Shown here: one piece after another, positions 8,624 to 17,382 of the stretch
How the letters are laid out: every line of letters begins with the position of its first letter
Position numbering within the stretch: position 1 is the first letter of the stretch
Origin: Verrucomicrobiaceae bacterium
GTDB lineage: Bacteria; Verrucomicrobiota; Verrucomicrobiia; Verrucomicrobiales; Verrucomicrobiaceae
NCBI GenBank assembly: GCA_016795485.1
Contig: JAEUHM010000061.1
Location: 29,717-93,716 of the forward strand
Length of the DNA: 64,000 bases
Direction: 5' to 3'
Translations under genes and position numbers: made by a program
The notes under the pieces: model-generated
Seen by the model: only the letters and a program-made list of their open reading frames with translations
What the model was told of the DNA's origin: nothing
Databases searched by the model: none

Positions 8624-10486
8624 ATGGCAGATAACAAGAACCTTGTGGTGCTCAATTTGGGCTCCCAGAGAGTGGGCGGAGCCGTCTTCTCCAAAACCTC
8701 GCGTGGTGAACTCGTGCTGAAGAAGTATGAGTTCGTGGAAATGATGGGTGATCCCTCGGTGGATGCCACTCGTCTTCCACAGCTAAAAGTGGCTGTAGCA
8801 GAGCTGGCCGATAACCTAAAGCTCAAGGGGCATCAGGCTTGGTATGCTGTGGCTGGACACTTGGTGTTTTCCAGATTCGTCAAGCTGCCGCCGGTCCAAG
8901 GCGAAAGGGTGGGGCAGATTGTAGAGTTTGAGGCGCGCCAGCAGGTTCCTTTCCCGCTGAATGAAGTGGCATGGGACTACGATTTCATCACCGAAGATCC
9001 CGTGGAGAAAGAGGTGATGATTGTGGCCATGAAGATGGACGCGCTCAACGAGATCAATGATATCGTGAGCAACAACGGGGTCAAAACCGTGGGCGTGGAC
9101 CTAGCCCCTACGTGTGTCTACAACGCCTTTCGCTATAGCTACCCGGATGCAGATGAACCATGCGTCATCGTTGATCTGGGAGCCCGCTCTACGAACCTGA
9201 TTTTTGCTGAAGGTGAGAAGATGTTCACTCGGAACATCCTAGTGGGTGGGGCAAGTGTTACGGGTGCCATCGCCAAAGAGTTTGGCTATGGATTTGGTGA
9301 CGCCGAGAATCAAAAGTGCACTCAGGGCTTTGTAGCGCTCGGTGGGACAGTTGAAGATCACGCTGATGCTGGCATCGCTGCCCTGTCCAAGGTGATCCGG
9401 AACGCGGTGACGCGTCTGCATGGTGAAGTGCTCAGGACAATCACTCACTTCCGCAGCCAGCAGGGTGGAAGTCAGCCCAAGCGAATCTTCTTGTGTGGCG
9501 GCGGGTCTCAACTGGCCTATCTGGCGGAGTTCTTCCAAGAGAAGTTCAAGCTGCCTGTGGAAATCTTTAACCCGCTCAGAGGAGTACAACTCGCACCTGG
9601 GGTGAACGCAGAAGCCGCTGCCGCAGACGCCCATGGAATGGCGGAGATGGTTGGCTTGGCGCTCCGTTCCTCTGGCTCGTGCCCTGTGGAAGTCGAGCTT
9701 GTTCCAGATGCAGTTGAGCTCTCCCGAGACACAGCTCGTAGGGCACCAGCGCTAGTGATGGCCGGGTTGTGCACGTGGGCGATGTTTGGGGCTGGTATTG
9801 CCTATTTTAACAAAGCTGGGGAAGCGACACAGTCACGAGTAGCTGAAGTAGAAGCCAAGGTGGAGAGTCTGAAGGATCTCTCCAACAATCTGGCTCAGAT
9901 TGATGTCGAACTGAACGATCTCAAAGCTCAGAGTGCTCAATTTGAGGCTGCTGTGAACGACCGGTCCTACTGGGTAAGAATGCTGACCGATCTCAACAAC
10001 AAGTTCGACAGCGATTTGCTATGGCTCACATTGATAGAGCCGTTAAAGGATGGACGGTCAATGACGCTGCCTCAGACACCAGAGGGAGCCGCCATGGGCT
10101 CTGCAACCGGCAGTGGAAACTCCTCGTTGTTCGAAACCCCACCTGCCGCAGAAGGTGCTGACGCGTTCGTCAAGCCAGCGGACCCTGCTGCAACCGGTTC
10201 TCCGCCCACCTCTGCACCAACGGGAGCCCCCCCAACGGTAGTTGCGCCGTATAGCCTGAGGATCATGGGCCTATATCGGAGAAATGACGAAGGCCAGGAG
10301 GTTGTTTACCGTTACGCGCGTGCTCTTGCCAGTTCGGAGTTTTTTGCAGTGGAGAACATCGCCGAAAAGCTCGGGGATTATTGCAAAGCAGAATCTGGGG
10401 CAGGTGAGGAAGAGCGCTATGCTTATAAGTTTGAGCTTCGTCTGCCGCTCAAAAACCCAATGGAAATGACCCTGCAAGCGAAGTAA
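8624..10486 (+). CDS. PilM-like actin-fold protein fused to PilN-like region, Amuc_1101-like
   Basis: A 620-residue fusion. Residues 1 to about 350 are a PilM/FtsA-type ATP-binding domain: NLGSQRVGGAVFSK phosphate loop, FEARQQVPFPLNEVAWDYDF as in PilM, VIVDLGARSTNLIF phosphate-2 loop, and FLCGGGSQLAYL adenosine loop. A transmembrane segment near 378-395 and a coiled-coil of about 60 residues follow, then a periplasmic PilN-like domain interrupted by a Pro/Ala/Thr linker. It would anchor the cytoplasmic pilus platform to inner-membrane proteins. The stop is five bases from the next start, so the genes are co-translated. Confidence 0.85.
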   Translation: MADNKNLVVLNLGSQRVGGAVFSKTSRGELVLKKYEFVEMMGDPSVDATRLPQLKVAVAELADNLKLKGHQAWYAVAGHLVFSRFVKLPPVQGERVGQIVEFEARQQVPFPLNEVAWDYDFITEDPVEKEVMIVAMKMDALNEINDIVSNNGVKTVGVDLAPTCVYNAFRYSYPDADEPCVIVDLGARSTNLIFAEGEKMFTRNILVGGASVTGAIAKEFGYGFGDAENQKCTQGFVALGGTVEDHADAGIAALSKVIRNAVTRLHGEVLRTITHFRSQQGGSQPKRIFLCGGGSQLAYLAEFFQEKFKLPVEIFNPLRGVQLAPGVNAEAAAADAHGMAEMVGLALRSSGSCPVEVELVPDAVELSRDTARRAPALVMAGLCTWAMFGAGIAYFNKAGEATQSRVAEVEAKVESLKDLSNNLAQIDVELNDLKAQSAQFEAAVNDRSYWVRMLTDLNNKFDSDLLWLTLIEPLKDGRSMTLPQTPEGAAMGSATGSGNSSLFETPPAAEGADAFVKPADPAATGSPPTSAPTGAPPTVVAPYSLRIMGLYRRNDEGQEVVYRYARALASSEFFAVENIAEKLGDYCKAESGAGEEERYAYKFELRLPLKNPMEMTLQAK

Positions 10487-10491
10487 TTGAC

Positions 10492-11547
10492 ATGGACTGG
10501 ATCAAAGAACACAAAACCCTTGCGGGTATCCTCGGAGTGGCCGGTGCTGGTGCGATCGGGCTAGGCGTGATGGTGTGGAACTCATATACTGCTTATGTCG
10601 AAGGACTCGATAACTACGACACGGTATCCAAGGCTCTTGGAAGGATAGAGAGCGCGCCTCTTTACCCCAGTAAAGAGAATATGGAGAAGAAGAAGGCCAT
10701 GGTGCAGCAGTTTCGTGGTGAGGTCGAAAAGCTTCAGCAGACCCTCCTCAATCTACAACCGCCGCTGAAAGACATCACTGACACCGATTTTCAGGCAAAG
10801 TTGAAGCAACGAATGGCTGAAACTCGCGCTAAGACGGGTAGTACTGCTGAAGAGGGAGGGAAGATTCCCAAAAACTTTGCTTTTGGTTTTGATCTTTACG
10901 TCAACAGCCTGCCGCCTCAGGCGGCGGCCAAGGATTTGAATGACTACCTGGATGCCGTTGACTCGATTGTGCAAATGGCTTTGGACAGTGGTGTTAAAAA
11001 GATCACTGCACTCTCAAGAAGCGATGTGGCTTCTGAGAAGTCCGGGGCGAGCTCTAAGGCGGCGGCACCAGATTCCGCGAGCTCATTCATGACTGGCCAA
11101 ACAACCCCGCAGCCCTCGGCGCGAGGGACTAAGTCAGCAGTTGCTGCTGCCCCCAGCGCTACCAAAGTCGTGGAGCGTAGAACAGTGAAGATCAACATGG
11201 TTGCGGACCAGCCAGCATTTCAAACTTTCATGAATGACTTGGCGAGTGCATCCAAGATGCTCCATTTCACTGTTGTCCGAGTCCTCCGTGTAGAAAATGA
11301 TAAGCTCACGGGGCCGACAAAAGCTGTAGAGGATGCGCTGAACAAAGAAAACAAAAATGACACCGCATCGACTGGAGCGAGTCCAGGGGGGGCTCCCCCT
11401 GGAGGCGATCAACCTGCAGTGTCGAGTGGGCCCGAAGTACTGATTGCTCCTAAAGCCGCTCCTGCCGATGCAGTGATCGTAATGGGGGGAGAGATGCTTA
11501 ATGTCTATGTAGAGATCGATATCATCAAATATATCGACAGCCCTTGA
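10492..11547 (+). CDS. Inner-membrane pilus-locus protein, Amuc_1100-like (PilO-type)
   Basis: This 351-residue protein has a short cytoplasmic start (MDWIKEHK), one transmembrane helix (about 10-30), a coiled-coil (about 60-90) and two alpha/beta modules separated by a Ser/Ala/Pro linker. The 'W-I-x-(E/D)-(H/N)-K' opening, single anchor, coiled-coil and paired ferredoxin-like layout match Amuc_1100, the Akkermansia outer-membrane-associated protein known for host effects, and PilO-type alignment proteins. It is about 35 residues longer than Amuc_1100, mainly in linkers. Confidence 0.8.
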   Translation: MDWIKEHKTLAGILGVAGAGAIGLGVMVWNSYTAYVEGLDNYDTVSKALGRIESAPLYPSKENMEKKKAMVQQFRGEVEKLQQTLLNLQPPLKDITDTDFQAKLKQRMAETRAKTGSTAEEGGKIPKNFAFGFDLYVNSLPPQAAAKDLNDYLDAVDSIVQMALDSGVKKITALSRSDVASEKSGASSKAAAPDSASSFMTGQTTPQPSARGTKSAVAAAPSATKVVERRTVKINMVADQPAFQTFMNDLASASKMLHFTVVRVLRVENDKLTGPTKAVEDALNKENKNDTASTGASPGGAPPGGDQPAVSSGPEVLIAPKAAPADAVIVMGGEMLNVYVEIDIIKYIDSP

Positions 11548-11601
11548 TAACTCGATTGCCATAACCTGAACCAATCCAATTTACTTTAGCCGAATACAAT
11601 C

Positions 11602-12588
11602 ATGGCAAAACCTGACCAAAACTACGACAAGGTCATCTTGGGAGTTGCTGCAGCCGCATGCATTGGCGTCTGTGGATACCTTTTCTATACAAAGGGTGAC
11701 TTTGATAGCCAGTTTACAACACGTCCAGTCACAAAAGGCCAAGAGTTTGGGGAGATCCCCCTCAGGCGTGTCGAGGACGCGCGGAAGCGTCTTCTAGAGG
11801 TGTTTCATTGGGAGCCGCCCATCAAGAGCAATAAACCGGTCCCTCTAAACAAATCGGTATTAATTGTCCTCAAAGAGGGTGAACTGATCGATATGTTTCT
11901 CGAGAATCCGCCTCTTCGGGAGCCAATGACAAATGAGTACCTTCGTAAATATGAGTTAGACGCACTGGCTCCCAATGTAAGTGAACTTGATCCGGATGGC
12001 GATGGCTTTAGTAACTTGGAAGAGTTCGTGTTGAAGACCAATCCGAAAGATAGCGATCCCACCCATAAGGACGCTGTTCCTCCAGCAAAAAATAAGATTT
12101 ACTTTGTTTCCCGAGAGCAGGATGACTACAAGCTGATTCTTGGCAGTAGTTCAATGCCACTACAAGTAAGGCGGACTTTTCCTATTCCCGCAAAAGCCGA
12201 CTATGTTGAGGCACTTCCGCAGGATGTTGAGTTTGAACTAGGCAGTGTGGCTAGATTTCAAGCCCTTAACTTCACGCCGAAAAAGGTCCCTGATCCAAGG
12301 CTAGGTGAGAAGGACGTCTCCGAACTCACACTATTGGATCGATCGACCAACTCAGAAGTCGTCCTGGTTTTTCGAGAGGAGAAGAACCTAGCCAGTTACA
12401 AGGCCAAAATTCAGTTCAGGCTGAAAACCGTTCAAGAAAGAGTGGTCAAAAAAGGCGACATCTTCCGTTTTGAGGGTGTTCCATCTTCATTCCGCCTCGA
12501 AGATGTTACTGAGACAGGTGCAACAATCTCGGAACAAGATGCTTCCGGGGCCTGGGGACAACCCTGGGCCATTTCCCCTCGCCCATGA
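11602..12588 (+). CDS. Pilus-locus membrane-anchored protein, Amuc_1099-like
   Basis: A 328-residue protein with one N-terminal transmembrane helix (about 9-28) and a periplasmic body. It carries a calcium-loop-like DPDGDGFSNLEEF motif (about 132-144), typical of thrombospondin type-3 or dockerin-like calcium sites, followed by two beta modules. Position between the Amuc_1100-like gene and the secretin matches Amuc_1099. A role as a periplasmic connector, PilP-like in position only, is inference. Confidence 0.75.
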   Translation: MAKPDQNYDKVILGVAAAACIGVCGYLFYTKGDFDSQFTTRPVTKGQEFGEIPLRRVEDARKRLLEVFHWEPPIKSNKPVPLNKSVLIVLKEGELIDMFLENPPLREPMTNEYLRKYELDALAPNVSELDPDGDGFSNLEEFVLKTNPKDSDPTHKDAVPPAKNKIYFVSREQDDYKLILGSSSMPLQVRRTFPIPAKADYVEALPQDVEFELGSVARFQALNFTPKKVPDPRLGEKDVSELTLLDRSTNSEVVLVFREEKNLASYKAKIQFRLKTVQERVVKKGDIFRFEGVPSSFRLEDVTETGATISEQDASGAWGQPWAISPRP

Positions 12589-12692
12589 TAAAAATTTCAT
12601 TTTTGCGCATTTTGCGCTCGCCAGTTGACCTCTTTTTACGCTATAAAAAACCCCTTCACTCTCTCCGGACATCATTCTCTCGAAGATCATCT

Positions 12693-15236
12693 ATGACATT
12701 TATCAAAGGAACCCCCCACCGCTTAGCCTCGATTGTGGCGCTTTTCACTGCATCGGCGGCGCTTGGTTTAAAGGCTGGAGACGCCCCAGCAGGTCTTTCT
12801 GGAATCGCTGAAAGAGAGATTGCTCGCCGCATGGCTCGGATGGAAGACGCCCGTCAAGCAATTGAGAAAGGTGACGAGGCTTTTGCCAAGGGCGACTACG
12901 AGGCAGCACTTGGATACTATCGCGCTGCACTTGAATCGTTGCCAGATGCACCTCTGACAGCCGAGTGGAGAGCGATAGCCCAAGCCAAGTTGGCTGACGC
13001 TAGCGTTGAACTGGCGAAGGACCGTGCAGCAAATGGCCGTTACAAGGAGGCACACGAATTACTCGACGGTGCGCTTGCTGCAGTGCCTGAGCACAAAGGT
13101 GCTACAATACTGCGGAAACGATTGGGCGATCCTGATCGCTATGAACCGGCGCTCACTCCGGATCATGTGGCCAGTGTTGAGACTGTAAATCGTGCTCTTC
13201 AGATGGGCACGAGTGCACGAAATCTTGGAATGCTTGACGAGAGTAATAAGCATTTTGATGAGGCTCTTCGTACTGATGGTTACAATATCGCGGCGAGGCG
13301 AGGAATGGAGAAGGTAGAGCAGGAAAAGTCGAAGTACTATGCCTCTGCTTATGACCACACTCGTGCGAAAATGCTGAACGAGGTGAACAAAGCTTGGGAG
13401 ACCGCTGTTCCGGTCGCTGCTTCAATCGTCAATACGAACACTGGTCCTGTTGTTGCAAATGGCTCCGCTTATTTGTCGCAGAAAATGAAGACGATTATCA
13501 TTCCACAATTGCAGCTCTCAGGAGCAACGATCGAGGAGGCTATTGAGTTCTTGCGAATCAAGAGCCGGGAGCTTGATGACGCAGAATCCGATCCATCTAA
13601 GAAAGGCGTCAACATCATTGTCAAGCCGGGTGATGCTCCAATTGCGGCAAGTATTTCCCTGGATTTGAAAGATGTGCCACTTGAGGAAGCGCTGAGATAC
13701 GTAGTCGAGTTGGCTGGGATGAAGGTTAAAGTAGAACCGTTCGCTGTGATGGTGGTGCCCACTACCGAAAATATAACTGAGCAGTTTACGCGAATCTATC
13801 GTGTTCCCCCGGATTTCTTGTCAATTGGTGGTTCATCTGATGGAGGAGGCGGAGCTGCTGCCGCGCCAGCTGATCCATTTGCGGCTCCTGGTGCAGCTGC
13901 TCAGGCCTCAAGTCTTACCGCTCGTAAATCAGCAAAACAAATCCTACAGGACCAGGGCATTCAATGGCCTGAAGGTGCTTCTGCTGTATTCAGTGCAGCA
14001 ACTTCTCAGTTGATCGTTAAGAACACCTCACCCAATCTTGACCTTGTCGAGGCATTCGTTGACTCCCTCAAGGATCGTGCACCGAAGCAGATCTTCATTA
14101 CGGCTAAGTTTGTCGAGGTCACTCAGAAGAATACTGATGAACTCGGTTTTGATTGGCTGTTAGGAGGATTTAATGTTCCCGGAAGCGACCGGATGTTTGG
14201 CTCGGGTGGCAATGTGGGCAACTCTCAGAACGGCGGACTTCAGAACGCCAGTGGTGGCGTTGTTGACTTTCCGTTTCTGTTCCCAAGTGGTGGCCCCGTT
14301 GGCCAGTTCCCTTTAACCCGTTCAAATCGGACAGGGGACGCAGCCATTACTCCTGATTCGATTGATGGTTTGATTGCAGGCAACAAGGGGATTTCTTCTG
14401 TTGCGCCTGGAGCGCTTGCTTTCTCGGGTGTGCTTACTGACCCACAGTTCCAAGTAGTCATGAGAGCACTCAGCCAACGTAAAGGCGTTGATTTGATGAG
14501 TGCTCCTAGCGTGACCACCAAGCCTGGAACGCGGGCCACCATCTCTGTGATTCGTGAGTTCTGGTATCCTACAGAGTTTGATCCACCTGAGATTCCTCAG
14601 CAGTTTGGCTCCCTCGGCACTGTTACCGGTGGGGGATTGGGCGCTGGTCTGGGCACTTCTACATCATCTGGAAGTTTCCCAGTGACCCCGACGACACCTA
14701 CCACCTTCGAAATGAAGCCAATTGGTGTTACCATGGAAGTGGATCCTGTCGTAGGCACTGATAACTACTCCATTGACCTCAACTTGGCCCCAGAGGTAAA
14801 TGAGTTCGAGGGCTTCATCAACTACGGAAGCCCTATTCAGACGGGTGGTCTTGATGCCCTTGGTAACCCGATCCAGATCATCCTTACTGAGAACCGCATT
14901 CCGCAGCCTGTGTTTTCTACGCGGAAGGTCCAGACCTCCGTTACTGTATGGGATGGACAAACGGTTGCTCTTGGTGGTTTGATTCGCGAGGACGTCCAAG
15001 ATGTTGAAGACAGAGTCCCCATCTTGGGTGACATCCCAATCATTGGACGCTTGTTCCAGTCCAAGGCTGAAGACCATTTCAAGCGTAATCTCACGATCTT
15101 TGTAACTGCTCGACTAATTGATCCTGCTGGACAACCTATTAATCCGAAGCTTGGCCAGCCTGAAAAGGAAAGTTCTGACGTAGCACCTGCTGGTGGTGCA
15201 GGCGGACCGAGCCTTTTCCCTGCTCCTGGGCAGTAA
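12693..15236 (+). CDS. Type IV pilus/type II secretion-like secretin, Amuc_1098-like
   Basis: The outer-membrane secretin of the locus. A frame open from 12585 overlaps the previous stop by ATGA, but residues before ATG 12693 are not signal-like. From 12693 a signal peptide (MTFIKGTPHRLASIVALFT...) appears and the product is 847 residues. Order: TPR-like repeats (EKGDEAFAKGDYEAALGYY), a second TPR set, an N-domain with a SLDLKDVPLEEALRYVVE motif, a Gly/Ala linker, and a C-terminal secretin domain. That domain has LMSAPSVTTKPGTRA, TSVTVWDGQTVALGGL and VPILGDIPIIGRLFQ, the usual secretin signatures. No pilotin or pilin gene adjoins. Confidence 0.9.
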   Translation: MTFIKGTPHRLASIVALFTASAALGLKAGDAPAGLSGIAEREIARRMARMEDARQAIEKGDEAFAKGDYEAALGYYRAALESLPDAPLTAEWRAIAQAKLADASVELAKDRAANGRYKEAHELLDGALAAVPEHKGATILRKRLGDPDRYEPALTPDHVASVETVNRALQMGTSARNLGMLDESNKHFDEALRTDGYNIAARRGMEKVEQEKSKYYASAYDHTRAKMLNEVNKAWETAVPVAASIVNTNTGPVVANGSAYLSQKMKTIIIPQLQLSGATIEEAIEFLRIKSRELDDAESDPSKKGVNIIVKPGDAPIAASISLDLKDVPLEEALRYVVELAGMKVKVEPFAVMVVPTTENITEQFTRIYRVPPDFLSIGGSSDGGGGAAAAPADPFAAPGAAAQASSLTARKSAKQILQDQGIQWPEGASAVFSAATSQLIVKNTSPNLDLVEAFVDSLKDRAPKQIFITAKFVEVTQKNTDELGFDWLLGGFNVPGSDRMFGSGGNVGNSQNGGLQNASGGVVDFPFLFPSGGPVGQFPLTRSNRTGDAAITPDSIDGLIAGNKGISSVAPGALAFSGVLTDPQFQVVMRALSQRKGVDLMSAPSVTTKPGTRATISVIREFWYPTEFDPPEIPQQFGSLGTVTGGGLGAGLGTSTSSGSFPVTPTTPTTFEMKPIGVTMEVDPVVGTDNYSIDLNLAPEVNEFEGFINYGSPIQTGGLDALGNPIQIILTENRIPQPVFSTRKVQTSVTVWDGQTVALGGLIREDVQDVEDRVPILGDIPIIGRLFQSKAEDHFKRNLTIFVTARLIDPAGQPINPKLGQPEKESSDVAPAGGAGGPSLFPAPGQ

Positions 15237-15270
15237 GGCTTTTGTAGTTAGGTATCGCCTTGGCGTATTT

Positions 15271-15310
15271 AAGGCGGAGCAAGTTTATTGGACTTGCTCC
15301 GCTTTTGTTT
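15271..15310 (+). terminator. Strong terminator ending the pilus-like operon
   Basis: A perfect 10-bp stem (GCGGAGCAAG, 15274-15283, with CTTGCTCCGC, 15293-15302) encloses a nine-base loop. Four T, a G and three T follow. It starts 35 bases after the secretin stop and lies before coaE. Confidence 0.92.
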
Positions 15311-15328
15311 ATCCTTCATCGGACGGCA

Positions 15329-15928
15329 ATGAAACTTTGTGTGATCACGGGTGGGATTGGTACGGGAAAATCAACCGTGGCTAGGCTCCTGCACACTCTT
15401 TTGGGTCCAAACGCAGACTACTATTCTGCAGATGAAGAGGTCGTGCTGGCTTACGGGCGCTCGGATGTTGCGATGAGGGTAAAGACTGAGCTTGGTGTGT
15501 CTATTGGTCCTGGAGGAATCACAAAGGACCAGAGACGTCAACTGCGGGACTTAATTACGCAGTCCAAAAGCTCAAAAGCTGCCTTGGAGGCAATTTTACA
15601 TCCAATCACCTTCGAGGCTCTCCAAAAACGGCTCTCGGCAGCAAGGAGGTCTGATAAGAAGGTTTTGGTTGCAGAAATACCCCTTTACTACGAGACTGGA
15701 AGGGATGTGGCGGCAGACTACGTTGTCGTAGTCGCTGCCAGCCGGGCGTCCCAAATCGCGCGGCTTCAAAAAAGCCGAGGCTTGGACGAAGGCACGGCCG
15801 CAGAGTTGATCAATCTTCAGATACCTATGTCAATAAAGGTTGATCGTGCGGACGTGGTGATTTGGAACGATGGCTCTCTTCTTGCCACGGAGCGTCAGAT
15901 TGGCCTTTTAAGCAAACAACTCCTTTAA
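15329..15928 (+). CDS. coaE: Dephospho-CoA kinase
   Basis: The ATG at 15329 gives MKLCVITGGIGTGKST, placing the Walker A loop at residues 8-16 as in CoaE; the frame extends upstream only through the terminator. The 200-residue product has the DADEEV-like SADEEV segment, the LHPITFEAL helix (HP motif) and VLVAEIPLYYE, all CoaE features. It phosphorylates dephospho-CoA, the last step of CoA synthesis. It is followed by rho after 17 bases. Confidence 0.93.
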   Translation: MKLCVITGGIGTGKSTVARLLHTLLGPNADYYSADEEVVLAYGRSDVAMRVKTELGVSIGPGGITKDQRRQLRDLITQSKSSKAALEAILHPITFEALQKRLSAARRSDKKVLVAEIPLYYETGRDVAADYVVVVAASRASQIARLQKSRGLDEGTAAELINLQIPMSIKVDRADVVIWNDGSLLATERQIGLLSKQLL

Positions 15929-15945
15929 CAAAACCAATTCAATTC

Positions 15946-17382
15946 ATGAACGAAGCCACTGAGACGCCGGCAACGGCAGCGCCCCCTGAGACTTCGCCCT
16001 TCAGCGATGCTCCCGAGGCCACTGGGAAAGCGTCACGCACTGTCAACTCCGGCCAACCTGTGATCATTGATCCTACTTTGGCGATTCCAGCACGAAAGAT
16101 GGACGACTCACGGGTGTATCCTGATGAGCTTTCGATTTCGGAGATGCAGGATATGTCGCCTGCGGCCCTACAGCAGCTTGCAGACAGTGTTGGCTGGCGA
16201 ATCAATGCGAGCCGCAATAAGCACCAACAGATTTTTGATATCATCTCGTGGACCGGAACCAAAGGAACGAAGTTCAGGGTCGATGGCGTCCTCGAAATTG
16301 ACGTGCAGGGCTTCGGAATGATTCGTTCACCGAAATACAGCTTTAGGCCGCTGCCCGAGGATGTGTTTGTGCCCGCCTTTTTGATCCGCAAGTTTGGTTT
16401 CCTAGCCGGCCAACGGCTGATGGGTTATGCCAAGATTCCGAAGGAACGGGAGAAGTACGCCGTTCTTGATCGGGTCAATGAAGTCGAAGGTATTCCTATG
16501 GAAGACTGGCAGATTCCAACACCGTTTGACAAACTCACCGCAACTTTTCCTTCTGAGCGCATTATCTTGGAAGCAAAAAAAGAGGCGACGATTAGTTCGA
16601 GAGTAGTGGATGTCGTTGCCCCACTCGGGAAAGGCCAGCGTGGATTGATCGTGGCTTCACCGCGTTCTGGCAAGACCATGCTTCTCAAGGATATTGCTAG
16701 GTCCATCACCTCTAATCATCCTGAAATAGCGCTCATTGTTTTGTTGCTTGATGAGCGACCTGAGGAAGTCACCGACTTTGAAGAAACGGTGACGGGTTGC
16801 GAGATTTACAGTTCGACATTCGACGAGTCACCCAAAAGACACACCCAGGTTGCGGAATTGGTCATTGAGCGTGCAAAGCGTCTAGTAGAGATGAAGAAGG
16901 ACGTTGTGATTCTGTTGGACAGCATCACTCGGTTGTCCCGCGGCTACAATGCAATGGCTGGTGGAAAAGGACGCACCATGTCTGGCGGTATGGACGCGAA
17001 AGCCATGAGCCGGCCAAAGAAGTTCTTCGGTGCCGCACGGAACGTGGAAGAGGGTGGCAGCCTCACGGTCATCGCGACCGCTCTTGTGGAGACGGAAAGC
17101 CGCATGGACGACCTGATATTTGAAGAGTTCAAGGGAACTGGAAATATGGAGATTCACCTCGACCGGGAAATGGCCGAACGGCGCATCTATCCTGCGATTC
17201 ACGTCACAAAGTCTGGAACTCGGCGGGATGATCTTCTCTATCATCCAGATGAGTACCGTCGGATTGGCGTGATACGGCGTCAACTCGCCAGCGTCCCAGC
17301 CATTGAAGCTTTGGAGACCCTGGTTAGGAACATGCACAAGGTGAAGACAAATGCAGAGCTTCTCATGCTCGGGTTGAGATGA
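15946..17382 (+). CDS. rho: Transcription termination factor Rho
   Basis: The start at 15946 (MNEATETPATAAP) leaves a 478-residue protein: a low-complexity N-terminal tail, a Rho-N helical segment (LSISEMQDMSPAALQQLADSV), the cold-shock-like RNA-binding domain (VDGVLEIDVQGFGMIRSP) and the hexameric ATPase. ATPase landmarks: Walker A SPRSGKTMLLKDIA, Walker B VVILLDSITRLSRGYN, the Q-loop region GGKGRTMSGGMDAKAM and the R-loop/arginine-finger region. The P-loop reads PRSGKT rather than the PKAGKT common in proteobacteria. It overlaps rnd by ATGA. Confidence 0.97.
   Translation: MNEATETPATAAPPETSPFSDAPEATGKASRTVNSGQPVIIDPTLAIPARKMDDSRVYPDELSISEMQDMSPAALQQLADSVGWRINASRNKHQQIFDIISWTGTKGTKFRVDGVLEIDVQGFGMIRSPKYSFRPLPEDVFVPAFLIRKFGFLAGQRLMGYAKIPKEREKYAVLDRVNEVEGIPMEDWQIPTPFDKLTATFPSERIILEAKKEATISSRVVDVVAPLGKGQRGLIVASPRSGKTMLLKDIARSITSNHPEIALIVLLLDERPEEVTDFEETVTGCEIYSSTFDESPKRHTQVAELVIERAKRLVEMKKDVVILLDSITRLSRGYNAMAGGKGRTMSGGMDAKAMSRPKKFFGAARNVEEGGSLTVIATALVETESRMDDLIFEEFKGTGNMEIHLDREMAERRIYPAIHVTKSGTRRDDLLYHPDEYRRIGVIRRQLASVPAIEALETLVRNMHKVKTNAELLMLGLR

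Noticed and set aside
12585..12692. Secretin start at 12585 with ATGA overlap, and a possible promoter TTGACC/TATAAA at about 12625-12650
   Set aside because: The extra 36 residues are basic and not signal-like, while ATG 12693 opens a clean signal peptide. The two promoter-like boxes are only about 11 bases apart, too close for a sigma-70 promoter.
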